Source: Steromphala cineraria (taxonomy: Eukaryota; Mollusca; Gastropoda; Trochida; Trochidae). From it: DNA of 64,000 nucleotides. Positions within the stretch are counted from its first letter, which is position 1; every line of letters begins with the position of its first letter. The stretch spans positions 9,993,724-10,057,723 of the forward strand of contig OU744736.1 of assembly GCA_916613615.1 (NCBI GenBank), written 5' to 3'. The position numbers were made by a program, and so were the translations under genes. The notes beneath the pieces were generated by a model that worked only from the letters and a program-made list of their open reading frames with translations, searched no databases and was not told the DNA's origin. Of this stretch, positions 1 through 11,930 are shown piece by piece.

Positions 1-2866
1 AGTAATAGGTTCAACTGGATTGTGTTAAAATCATGTATTAATAATATATATATAATACTTGTGTGTCCTTTTGAATTTTGTTTCCACAAAAAATTTCCTG
101 ATAGAACTGTCCCTTTAATGATATCTTAAAGTCACAAAGCAACATTTTCAAAACTCAGTCTGCATATATATATATCCATCTGTGAAAAATGGTTCAACAA
201 AATACTGAATATAACAAAAACAACTCACCGTATTTGCAAATAACACCCATTTTGATCTCAAAGTTGTGTCAAACTTAAGCAGGGTGTGTCTTCTACAGCT
301 AAGTTAAAACCAGGAAATAGCAGGAAAATTCATGAGATATCCAATTGTGTGTATCACAAAACATCTACCACATGACGTTGTAAATATCCAGCTGATCTCA
401 CGACTGGCAACTGGGATAATGAACTTGCTAAGTGTGCAGTGATGTGATTATGAAGAAGATGATTGTCAATCGCCTGTCAATCAATGTGAAATCAAGATGC
501 ATATCCATGGTAACTGGCCTCCAGCTAAAAAATGTGCCCTAGGCAGAGACAACGATTTTAGGAAATTAAATTTTCTAGATAATTGCCTAAAGGGACAGGG
601 TGCCACCAATTAAGATTAGAGATGTCAGGATTTACAACTTGTTGAGAAAGAAAATGAATATATCACCACTTGTTTATTCATCCTGATGCAACAAACAATA
701 GACATTAGTAAGCATAAACAGAGATTGTGTTTGTGCAGAGTGGTCATTTTTTGGGATTAATTAGGATATTCATTGCTTAAGAGTTTACATAATTGAATCT
801 TCACTTTCCAATATTAATGCATGTAGGATTTGCAGACCTCATCAACCTGATAGCGGTAAGCAGTTCTATTCGCCAGAATGCATAAAGTTTCCATGGCTCA
901 ATATCCTCATGGAAAATATCTTTGGTGTGGTAAAAGATTTGTTTTGTGAAAGAAAATCTAACAGAAACATGAAGTACAAATTAATGATGATGTGATGACG
1001 TCAGTCTAAAATGTTAAGAATGAATTATACCCTGAAAACCCAGTAGGAGAGAATAAATATTTTCTAGGAACCTACAACTGTAGTACAAGAAAATTGTTAC
1101 AGAATTCTGAAATGTTTCACAATTCTCACAAGATTTTGTGTCACTTTGAACAAATTGATAAAAGGGCTTTAAAAGCAATAAAACATTACATAACATGACC
1201 ATTCACAAATAGTTTGAAGAAAACTGACTGTATAAATTAATGGAAAAAGTCCTATCACTGTGGTTGAAACATTGAAATTCAAGAGGACTTTTCTATCTAT
1301 ACACATAAATATTACAAATATTTCACACACATTATTTATAAGAATGTAAGTAAGACAATAGAATAGTGTCATTAAGTGTCATAAAATTGAACACTTAATA
1401 ACAAATAAGAGATATTTTCTAAAATCCAAATAGTCCTAATTGGAACAATATCCTAAAAGTAAAACATAAAATCATACACTGGAAATTTTAATATTACCTC
1501 GAAATAGTAGTACCTTTTTATTATTTCATGTTTGAAAATGCCTATCTCAACAGGCAGCTATTTTTCAGGTTAATATTCATATTGAAAACGATCTACAAAA
1601 GGTCCCGTTCGATTTCGTAATTTTGCCAGTGACTGACAGTGCCACCAAACTGACAGATGGTAAAGACGCTTGTGATTTTATATGATAGCTAGTAGTATGA
1701 ATTGATTGCAATTTTGTATAAATCGGTTCTATAATATGTAATTGAAGTGATTAGTTGAATAATTACCCATTTTAGGTATTTAGCCACAAAACGTTGGTTT
1801 ACATCTGAAATTTACTGATCACCCACGCAGAATTTTATCAACGCACAGCAATCAGGTAGAGCTACTATCGATAATTGTCTTTTCGTAAATCAATATTATT
1901 CATATTCAATAAGCACACTTTATATTTGAAATACTATATTTCAAAACCTAAAAATCACAATCAGTAACATTTCTATAGTTATCTCAATAAATCTTTCATA
2001 CGAAACTAAAATAAAATGTGAATGATACTATTTCCCATATCACCTATTACATGAAGAAACATTATGAGCGACTTGAAACGATCGAAATACCATCATTTTA
2101 AAAAGGGTTTGGGTATCCAATAAAAGGCGGGGTCCTCCTAAGGAATTCATACGTTACGGTCTAATTTTAGTCCTAAATATCCAAAAATCCAAGGAAGTAG
2201 GAGAAAGAAGTCAAATCTATGTGAGTGGGCTAAAGAAAACTGCAAATAATCAATATCTAAAACGATATACTAAAAATAACAGTCTTCTCCTATACACCAG
2301 GATACAATTATTGATGTCTATATAGATTTTCAATTTCCTGTCAACGAAATAACGACAATCAAATTGAAGAACCAAACAGGAGATTTATCAATTTAATGAT
2401 AACAAGCTTTTGAATGTATATACTTCAAGACAAATCACAGTACAAAACAATGATCTTAATAAATTGCCTTTTTTGCGACAGTGTTATCTACGATGTCTCC
2501 CAAATATGACGGCCATTAAGTATTTTATCTGGATACATATATATGAAGCATCTGAACTTATTTCCATTCTGTTAGGTATTACTGCAACGATTTGGTCCTA
2601 TATATATGTATACTTTTCGTTATGAGATGCGAGAAAAAAATAAATGGTCTATTAATATGTACTAGTGTTAAAAAGCAAGGTTTATGTTTCATTAAACCAC
2701 GCAGAGTTAGCTAAATATATGAAATCTTGCTCTAACCTCTTTTGTTGTGTAAGAGTATTTTATATTTGTATAGGCACCAAAAAAGTATTTAAACCAAACT
2801 TTGCTTGCTCTGCGAGACCAAGAGATTACTTCATTGGAAATTAATTCCATAAACGATCTTTTTATT
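1..2866. other. Intergenic sequence without recognised gene
   Basis: AT-rich sequence with short AT dinucleotide runs near 40-60 and 165-175. Open frames here are under 75 codons and show no family resemblance. I see no exon-like signal. Confidence 0.6.
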
Positions 2867-3557
2867 ATACCCCCGATCAACGGTCCGGGGTATCTAGTAA
2901 TACCAACGATTCCGTCCGTGTGTGTGTGTGTGTGTCCGTCCGTCCGAGGACATTTTTTGTCCGAGCTATTTCGGGAAAACTATTTATCCGATTAATTTCA
3001 AATTTTACACATGTCTTCTACCCTACTAGAAGGTGTGCACTGCGAAGTTACAGCAAATTTCGTTAACATTTGAATTTTTTACAAATTTCCATGTTTTGAA
3101 CTTAGTCATTTTCCAATATCAGATTTGTCCGACCTATTACGAGAAAACTATTCATCCGATTTATTTCAAATTTTGCCCGTCTTTTACCCTACTAGGAGGG
3201 GTGCGGTGCGAAATTGCAACAAATTTCATTGATATTTCAATTTTTTTACAAATTTCCATATTTTCAACATGGTCATTTTCCAATATCACATTTGTCCAAC
3301 CTATTACGGGAAAAACTTTTCATCTGATTCTCTTCACATTTTGCATGTGTCTTCTTCCCTACTAGGAGCGGTGCAGTGCCAAATCAAAACTAAAATTGAT
3401 AAGGGTTTTTTGTGTGTGTGTTTTTTTTTACGAAGTTCCATTTTTTGGATTAGTAATTTTTCTCAATTCCTCTTTGGGGGTCAAATGCTGTGCAAGAAAT
3501 GAGTATATTGAAAGTAAAAAATAATTCAGTTAGTCAGGGATGCACGGTCGGGGGTAT
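2867..3557. mobile_element. Non-autonomous element with tandem core of about 167 bp
   Basis: The ends carry an inverted repeat of about 10 bp (ATACCCCCGA at 2867, its complement ending at 3557). A second inverted copy at 2882-2893 could make a hairpin at the left end. Next come a (GT)n run with (TCCG)n (about 2917-2945) and roughly three degenerate copies of a 167-bp unit, recognisable by TATTWCGRGAAAA near 2967, 3135 and 3301 and by a CCCTACTAG block in each copy. Terminal repeat, tetranucleotide satellite and tandem core is an architecture known from bivalve pearl-type elements. There is no transposase frame; the open frames here are by-products of the repeats. Confidence 0.6.
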
Positions 3558-3599
3558 TAGTGAGCCACGCTCACTTTTTTGCTTGTTTTTAATACATAT

Positions 3600-3942
3600 A
3601 GAACGTCTCTGGATTTTTTCCCAAATAATTTCGCAGCTCTAATTTATTTCAATATCAAAAAAGAAAAGTTGAATGTAATGGCAAATTTACACGAGGAACG
3701 GTTACAATCGTTTCATATGAATAAATTAGAACAATCACAATTTTATCTATCTGCAAACATGAACAGCCTAAAGGTGAATCAATCGTGATATTCAGAACTT
3801 TAATCGTTGGAATTTTTTATGGAAACATAATGTTTTATCAAGTAAAATTCCAACATACTACAGTCATGTTACGTCCATTATAATATATTTTATAGGGATA
3901 TAAGCTGGTGTGAGGAAAACAGTTCTCTACAGTAAGGCGAAG
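3600..3942 (+). promoter_or_regulatory. Probable MOB3 proximal promoter and 5' UTR
   Basis: This is the sequence directly upstream of the MOB3 start codon. A TATATTTTATAGGGATATAA stretch (about 3882-3903) could supply a TATA-like element about 40-60 bases before the start. No transcription start can be fixed from sequence alone. Confidence 0.3.
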
Positions 3943-6900
3943 ATGGCGGCTGCTAGAGATGCATTCTCTTCGTTTTTCAAGAAAAATAAGGTGTGTAAAT
4001 AATGATTATTCGAAATTTGAGACAGGATCGGTTATCTTAAACATATATTTTATCGACTAGCTAACCATGGTGTGTGAATATCTTCTTGATTTAGACACAG
4101 GCTTAAAAACTTCATAACCGAATTTCCTGTTCTGCTCTTGTTGACGTCTGGGTGTGTGATAAGAAAATAATCTTGATCCGGATCAAACTTTTCACCTTCA
4201 TTACTTGACCTCTTCGATAATATTCATTTATTAAATGAAAATATGATTTAACCATCAAAAATAAGTAACTGAACTATAATTTATAATGTTCTTCTTGAGC
4301 TGATAAGTTATTATTACTACAAACCTATCACTATGTTGAGCCTTGTGATATACTTCCTGTTTTGGTTGATTTTCTTGCTATGTGATAAAGGTAAGGTACA
4401 TCATCGTAACATGTGTTTTTTTATTAAACCTGATTGGTTTTTAAAAGAAACAGTCCTATGGACATATTTCTTTCTGGAAATCATATTCAAGGGGACATTC
4501 CAATTTTTATATCGTCGAATACTTGGTTTTCGGACGGTTGACACTCACGTAGATTCTCGCGCTTTTTTAGCGCTTTTACGTCATCAATGCTAGTTGGGGT
4601 AGAGCAATGCTCCCCACTGGATCTCTAAACTAAAATCTTCATGTTGAGAGACACAATATTATAAATATGATCAACAAGTTGATTTTATGCTAAAAACTGT
4701 CTGTTTGCCTTCCCTATCTTTGACATCTTATGTAAAGATCCAAAATATGGTAGCCAACAGCAGCCATACTGTCACCTGATAGATCGTCTGCTTCCTTACA
4801 CTCCAGTAAACGTGGTCACGTGAGATAGGGAACAAGTTTAGCCGCAATAAAAATGTGTGACAATGTCCACAAGATGTGTTTCTTAGCACTGTTAGTGTAA
4901 AATTGCATGATTTATTTTTCAGGGAACATTCGTAATGCTGACTGATAATGGATAATATATTTTTAGCAACTCAAAAACACTTTTCATTTGTAAATATTAA
5001 TTCGCAGCAATGAGATTTTGACATTAAATTGACATCAATAATTCTGATCACTCTGTCACCTCACAAGGAAGCTTTGGATGTCACACAACCGTGTCTAATT
5101 TTTTCAATAAATGTTTCAAATCATTTCTCAAGGGGTCTTTACAAGTTTTTGTTACTTTTGTACCTTCTCTGCAAATTGCATTAATTTCTTCCGAATCATT
5201 TTTCAAACACCCAACAACAGTTGAATATTACAATGATAAGGGAAAAACCTGCCGTGTTCCTGATAAAAAAAATTCACCAACGTCAAAATGTCTTTAGTCA
5301 ATAAAATGGTTGAGATTCTAGACGCAAATGACAATATTTTCCAACATCATGTAAAGGAAAAAATAAGTATCTAGCTGACTACTGGCTAGGGTTTCAATAA
5401 CTTTTAAAAAAAATATTTTTTTCGTTTTCAGACGACAATCGTTAACATACGCTAATATATGGTTCGATATGCCTTTTGAATTCGTTCCTGAAAATACTTT
5501 GCATAAAAAATGCTAACATAGCTGTTTTTAAGAGGAATACTTGGGATTGCAATGTCCATTTGTATTAAATACGCCTAATTTACGAAATGAAGTCAGGCCT
5601 AGAAATTAACCTGAAAAGCTTGATAGTCAGCAGGGCTAGTAGTTCATAATTTTTACTAGCCCTGCAAACAATCTACTAGCCCAGAAAGTTTTTATTTTAG
5701 CATGTTTAAATTGACAACATTCACAACAAATGCATCTATTTTGAACATCACACTTTATTCTGGATACGTTTGAATATTTCTGCTCTTACATGTCATAAAA
5801 TGACACATTTAATTTTTAGACGTATTATAACCGTATATTATTAAAAAAAAGAATTATAAGAAACTACAAGTGTTCACTTACGGTGTTCGTTGTTTGTTTT
5901 AATCACAGATAATTCTCATAAAAATAACAAGCGTCAATCAACAACCTTTGGTGCATGAAGTGTTTAGGGGAAAATATATTTGTTACAAGCCTTTTCATTG
6001 GCTAAGTTATTTAAGTCAACCAATCTGCAGATCAGTTTAAAAACGATGTACGAAACATGAAACGTGGTCGTAATACTTTCATGACAACATTTTGTTGATA
6101 CAACATTAAATGTCTAAACATACAAAAATTTCATAAGCATTTTCTCTTATTTTACTTTTCCAAAATGAACATACAGTTAATTGAAATATTTAAGTATATA
6201 AAATTCAAAGAATAAGAATAAAAAAGATAACCATGAGCACAAAGAATTATAAAGAATGTTAATTGTCGTCGAGAATTCACGATTGAGATTCCAATTAATA
6301 TATAACATTGATTAATATTTTTAAACTTCTCTTTGTATATATTCATTAAAAACAACAAGACAAAATTATTTTTATTTCACAAATTCATTATTGAAATGAC
6401 ATCGATGATTGGGGCCCGATGTTTGTGCATGTAACATTGTTGCTTCCGGTCTAAACATCGACTCGCTAACTTGCTGGACTGACAGATACTGATACTTGGC
6501 CTCTAAATTTTTTTCATCTGAATCATATATTCTCGGTATGTAGGTCGACCCGAAATTTTAAAGTAGCCAGACGGGCTAGCTTTATTTAACTTCTGTTAGC
6601 CCGGCAACTATTCCACTAGCCTCGGGCTTACGGGCGAGCGTTTATTTCTAGCCCTGGAAATATATTATTTCGATAAACAAGTGGACATGTGACATGTGGG
6701 GCGCAACATCTTATGAAAGGAACCCCTTACGTAACTTGGGATAGCCCTTCGCGTATCGACCAATGAGGTGTCCAAAAACCAAGTCCGTTCGCTTGATGCC
6801 GGGATTCCCGCACCTGTCACTGAACGAACCATATATGGTGTCATTGCAACTCGTTCTCGAGAGTTTTTCTCTCAGTTTGACAAGATGAAACTCAGATATG

Positions 6901-9900
6901 CAAGTATTTGATGTTTGTTTGGGGATTCTCTGACTGTGTTTATGTTGACGTGCATCCACGTCTTAACCGTCCGAAAACCAATCACTCGAGGTAAATTATA
7001 ACCCATGCCATGTTAAACATATCACTAAGGGTAACACTTATGTTTGAGTACTTGAGTACGCTAGTGTTAACAAAATGTTGCACAATCGGCAGGATATTAT
7101 GATTCTTTGATTATTAAGAAAATGTATTCTTATCTGTATTCTCTGTTTATTAACTTATGATTTTGTTGCGTAAAATCGCAGATATGCTATTTTCTCTTGA
7201 TTGATGTTAAAAACAGTACTATCATGACTGACAAAAAAACCCCAAATTACTAATTATTTGTTTGATCCTTGCACACCTTGGTAACACTTGGTGTTTCTCT
7301 CATAATAGTTTACACAGTTTGAAATGTTCTTCTCACTTTTTATGTAGCAAGGTAGGTAAAGTGATTATTGTTGTTCCTAGAGGGGGTCCTGCGAAATATG
7401 CCCACCCTGTTGGCTTGGCGTCTCTTAGAATTAATAGATGTAGAATATTTTTACCATTGCAAAGGGTTGCTTCTGCTTAAAATTTGTCAGTAACTAATCA
7501 CCTAGGAACACCATTGGTGACCAAACTGATTATGTGTACCTTGTTTACAGACTTTCCGTCCAAGGAAGAAATTTGAGCATGGTACAATGAAGTACAACCT
7601 GCACAAACAGGCCAACGCCTCACTGAACGCTGGCATCGATCTGAAAGAGGTCGTCAGACTCCCACAGGGAGAAGATTTGAATGACTGGATTGCAGTTCAT
7701 GGTCAGTATTAGTGTTTTATTGTTTAGAGATGTTTGATATTTTAAGTTGCTTAACACTTATGATCCCACACTTATGTTATACCGTGGGATATGGTCACAG
7801 TCCTGTCTGCTATCAATGTGTTTGTGATCATTGTGCATGCTGAGTGGAACTTGGTAACTGTTAGACTTAGGTCACTGATACTTGGTACATTATTTAGTCA
7901 ACATGATTGTGTAGATGTGCCTTTGGATTTTTAAACTTCTTCGGAATTTTATGTTTGGCAGTTTCCTTGGAATTGTAACTTAGACTGTCTGTCAAAAATC
8001 TCTGTCTCTGTCTGGAACTTAGAATTCTGTTTTCATATTTAACACACTCCCAGAGCTACCTGTACTTGACAAGTGACATGTGAATCAATCAACATGTGAA
8101 GATGTGCTTTTAAGGTTTTCAACTTCTTTTTTTGTGTGTGACAATTTTGTTGAAATTTCTGATTTATTAGGGATCAGTTTGGATCATATGTAATCTTTTA
8201 ATGACTTTTGTTATTATTTGCTGGAATATGTTATAATTAGTATTTTTCAACACATTTTTCTTTGCTACTAATGTTGTCAAATGTTCTGGAATATCTTGCA
8301 CAGAAATACTGGGAATTGATGAACAACTTTGATAAGCAAGTCATTGGATCTTGTGTAAGTCATATCTTGCAGGTGTGAAGATGATCTGCATGATGCTTTT
8401 GTTTTGTTTTTGTTTATATCTGATAACTCAGGCACTCAGATTCGGAGTCAAATGTCGGATTAAAACAAATTGCTTATGTAGTAGATTTGCGATTATGAGC
8501 ACTGTCATCTTGATCTGGCCTTTTGTAAATATATTTTGTTTTCTTGCAGTCGTGGATTTCTTCAACAGAATAAACTTGTTGTATGGAACGATATGTGAAC
8601 ACTGCACAGAGGAGACATGTCCCACGATGTCAGGCGGACCAAAGTGAGTAGCGGTATAAGTATTAGAAACATGCACTGTAACTGACTCTGTATCAGTAGG
8701 GTTGCTATTGAGTGACTAGCTTCGTCCATGTGTTTAAGTCTTATCAGACTGAAGATAACTGGTGTGTGCAGCTCCTTAAATAGTCGAATTGTCTTGTGCA
8801 AGTAGCCATATAAGTAACATGCATCATAAAGTACAACACGACAGAAAATAGGGTTGCTAATGAGTGACCTATGTGTTTCGACTCATCTGACTGAAGATAA
8901 CTTGTGTGTGCAGCTCCTTAAATAGTCGAATTGTCTTGTGTTTCTGGTGTTGATAGACTAATGACATCATAGCTATTGAGACATGAGCGACTATCGGTAT
9001 TGTGACGTCATGATCATTGTGCACTGCCAAATCTGGTTTTGTGACATTGAGAATAGTATGGCGTTTGAGAGGCTTGGTATTTAAACTGTTACAAGTTTTG
9101 TCTTGACACTTCATATTGTGAAGAGTTGATGTAAGGTCTGAATGCTAATTTATCTATTGCTCAAAGTTTGGATACACAAATAAACCTTACTTAAAATCTT
9201 TTAATTTACCTTTTAAAAAAAATTAATTTGTTGTCAACTTGACCTGACTAAGTCCGAAATCCATGAAATAGTTTTGTGTGGTTTCTTGTAGGTATGAATA
9301 TTTCTGGAGTGACGGACAGCAGTACAAGAAAGCCACGGCACTGCCTGCAACCCGATACATCGCCCTTCTCATGGACTGGATTGAAACACAGATAAATGAC
9401 GAGAATATCTTCCCAGTGTCAGCAGGTCAGTCCTCTTGTTTCATTTTCATCTCATTTATAGAAAATATGTAGATTGCAGAGTTGTGAGACTTGTGTGTAG
9501 TATCTGTTAATATGATTGATTAGCTGATAATTTACACAATGTGATAATAAATATTGGATATGTAGGTATCATGGTTTTTCTAGATGTTTTTCGAATTTTA
9601 TTGATTTATATAAAAAAAACAAGGTATCTATCAACAGTTTTTTTTTATAAGAAACAAAATAAATTAAATAGGGTATTTTGACATTGTATGGTATCTAAAT
9701 GTATAATTATGAGACGATAATATGTACAGTGTGATTATAATCTGCCTAGTTGCGAGGAATACAATATGCACATATTAACTCTACAGAGAAATGAGATCTC
9801 TGCTCTAGCTTTGACCGCACCCCTGTACCTCCCATGTTTTTTTACCAGTTTAGTGCTTCTGAAATCCAGGTTTATAAGACCGCTACCAATGATCACATTA

Positions 9901-11930
9901 AAGTTAACAGGAGTATCTTGCCCCTAGCTTGATACTGAAGGCTTTTGCCGGCGGCTTGTGATTGGTTAGCTGAGTAAAGGTAAGGACATGGGACCTATGG
10001 GGCCGCGGTCAGACCTAGTAGAGAAGAAATCTATTAAAATATGGAGTTCGATTCTCTTTTTATAATCAAAAACTTATATTTCTTGGAACTAGGCCTAATT
10101 TTATCAAACTGATGTTATGTAGGTATCATGGTGTATTTTAATCACGGCTAAAAACACTTAAATAATGAAAACTAGATATCTATTATGCTCTACTTGCATT
10201 TGATTGAAAGTCTATTTTGTTTCTTCTAGATACTCAGTTTCCAAAGAATTACATCCAAGTTGTAAAGAAGATTTTGAGTCGACTGTTCCGAGTGTTTGTT
10301 CACGTGTACATCCATCATTTTGATAAACTTGTGTCAATGGGAGCGGTAAGTTTTCAGTACTGTATATTCATGATCCTTAAATTAAAACTTTTGTATCTTT
10401 ATACCTTGTGAGTCAACTATTCACAAATTCTCATTAATGTCATACAGTTATTGATATTTATGTGTTCATGGAATCAAAGTTATTCAGGAATTAATTTGTA
10501 GAACTATCCTATCCATATACTTATCAATTATTAAAGGTTTTTCTCTACCACATTGATTAATCTACAGATATGACCCTCTGAGTCAAGGGACTCGCTACCA
10601 AAAAGTGTTGTAAGTCCAAGCTGATTTAAATGAGTCTTTTGATAAGTAAGCACATAGTATCACACAAAAAACTATGCATCCCAGGACTCACAGCTTAAAT
10701 TTCTATGAGTCCTTTCTAAAATTAAAATTTTATGAGTATTTGAAGCAGGACTCGCAGGTAAATTTATCCCTGCTACCATTATGATAGGCACTCTGTACGA
10801 GCAAGTAGTTAAGTTGTCCAGGATCCGGTAATCATTAATGGGCGCCCACCTATTATGACCCTTTATTCAAGTAATTGATTGAGGGGATGTTGGGTTTGAA
10901 TCCCTTTAGGTTATCGACTGATCCATCTTTGATATTGTGATTTGTATGACATATCTGTATCATTACAACTCAATTAGTAATAACAAACAACAGGCTATCT
11001 CCAATATCAATAAAGAATGATGAGGCTCACAAATCTGTAACAAAGATCTTTTTGCAAATTCCATTGTTCAACACATCAGTGAAGCTTAGCGATGTAGTGG
11101 TTAGCATGCTTGCCTCTCACGCTAAAGGTCCGGGTTCCATTCCTGATGGCGACACTATAAATTTGTGTCCTTGGCCATATGCTGTGTTTTGTCCTTTGGC
11201 AAGGCACTTCATTCACATTGCACTCAGTTCACACAGCTGTACAAATGGGTACCTGAACAAGTTGGAAGTACAGACCTACACGGTCGTGCGGTTTGCTTTT
11301 AATCGGCGGCACCGAACATTCTATCCCTCCAGCGTAATAATCCTTATGGTGCTTTGAGCATGCTTTGTCATGGATAAATGTGCGGTATAAGAAGCTATTA
11401 TTAGTGTTGTTGAATTATACATGAGTACTTGTTTGGTTGCAGGAGGCCCACGTGAACACGTGCTACAAACACTTCTACTACTTCGTCAGTGAGCACAATC
11501 TGGTGGACAAGAAGGAACTCGAACCTCTGGTCAGTTTTTATCTTAATCAGAATTTGTTTTCAAGAATTCAGAAACCTCAACCAACAACTTTAAGAATTGC
11601 ATTATGTACAGTTTTGCCCTGAATTATCACAGTTAGCATGATATTGCCGTACTAGCCAATTGGACAAATGTATTTCTGAGAGGACAATTACAAACACGTT
11701 GGGACTAGTCAAATACATAATCATATTTTCTAGAAATTCAATTTGTCCTTTGAACTATCAGTCGTGGCTTTTAACTTACCCAGCATCTTTTTCACTAGCC
11801 ATGGGCTACCGGATTAGTGCTAATTTCGAACCCTGTGATCATATGTGATTTTTTACTAGAAATATATTTTGCACTAATTCATTCCACTTCATGTTTACAG
11901 AAAGAGATGTCAGAGAAGATCTGCCACTAG
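3943..11930 (+). CDS. MOB3: MOB kinase activator 3 (MOB3-type), seven exons, complete
   Basis: Exons 3943-3990, 7551-7701, 8550-8643, 9292-9425, 10230-10345, 11443-11529 and 11901-11930 join in frame to 219 residues, the usual MOB3 length. All introns are GT-AG. The start lies in a good context (GCGAAGATGG) and follows the MOB3 pattern of a short N-terminal exon before TFRPRKKFE. The Mob zinc site is intact: Cys85 and Cys90 (C-x4-C) with His167 and His172 (H-x4-H). The stretches [35 protein letters not shown] and the C-terminal EKICH point to the MOB3A/B/C subgroup rather than MOB1, MOB2 or MOB4. MOB proteins are small cytoplasmic or nuclear adaptors for Ste20/NDR-type kinases; vertebrate MOB3 proteins are reported to act through MST1 rather than NDR/LATS. 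No catalytic activity is expected. The identity is firm; the exact kinase partner is not visible in the sequence. Confidence 0.96.
5596..6655. mobile_element. Inverted-repeat element in MOB3 intron 1 (GGGCTAG-type ends)
   Basis: The left end (AGGCCTAGAAATTAAC, then CAGGGCTAGTAG) is repeated as an inverted, degenerate copy at the right end (CGGGCGAGCGTTTATTTCTA, then GCCCTGG). Blocks of the type ACTAGCCC recur inside both ends. The interior (about 5700-6530) is AT-rich with no coding capacity. The structure suggests an old MITE of about 1 kb. A shorter relative of the same ends lies at about 11645-11835. Confidence 0.5.
8690..8960. repeat. Tandem duplication of about 150 bp in MOB3 intron 3
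   Basis: AGGGTTGCTATTGAGTGAC (8698) recurs as AGGGTTGCTAATGAGTGAC (8849), and the block ACTGAAGATAACT through AATTGTCTTGTG follows each. The copies are about 151 bp apart and differ by scattered substitutions and a small deletion. Confidence 0.65.
9797..10024. repeat. Inverted-repeat (MITE-like) segment in MOB3 intron 4
   Basis: Imperfect arms of about 40 bp (9797-9836 and 9987-10024) share TGACCGC, a C-rich block and TCCCATG in inverted order, around a spacer of about 150 bp. There is no coding content. It is probably a decayed MITE. Confidence 0.4.
11080..11408 (+). mobile_element. tRNA-derived SINE in MOB3 intron 5
   Basis: The head contains an RNA polymerase III A box (TAGTGGTTAGCATGC) and a B box (GGTTCCATTCC) at tRNA-like spacing (about 11096-11146). 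A conserved body with TGGCAAGGCACTTCATTCAC follows, then a tail ending in a short ATTATTA-type run. This matches the known tRNA-head/core/tail layout of invertebrate SINEs. It is inserted in the sense direction of MOB3. Confidence 0.75.
11645..11835. mobile_element. Short relative of the GGGCTAG-type element, MOB3 intron 6
   Basis: Contains ACTAGCCATGGGCTACC and TTCGAACCCTG, which match the terminal region of the 5596-6655 element on the reverse strand, plus a left-hand ACTAGCC block. It is internally deleted relative to that element. Confidence 0.35.

Noticed and set aside
3033..3502. Plus-strand frames of 77-110 codons
   Set aside because: They run through the 167-bp tandem units and repeat the same peptide pattern; products of the repeat, not genes.
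4523..6983. 17-base inverted match TTGGTTTTCGGACGGTT between 4523 and 6967
   Set aside because: Similarity does not extend beyond the 17 bases, and a match of this length can occur by chance in a window of this size; not enough to call element ends.
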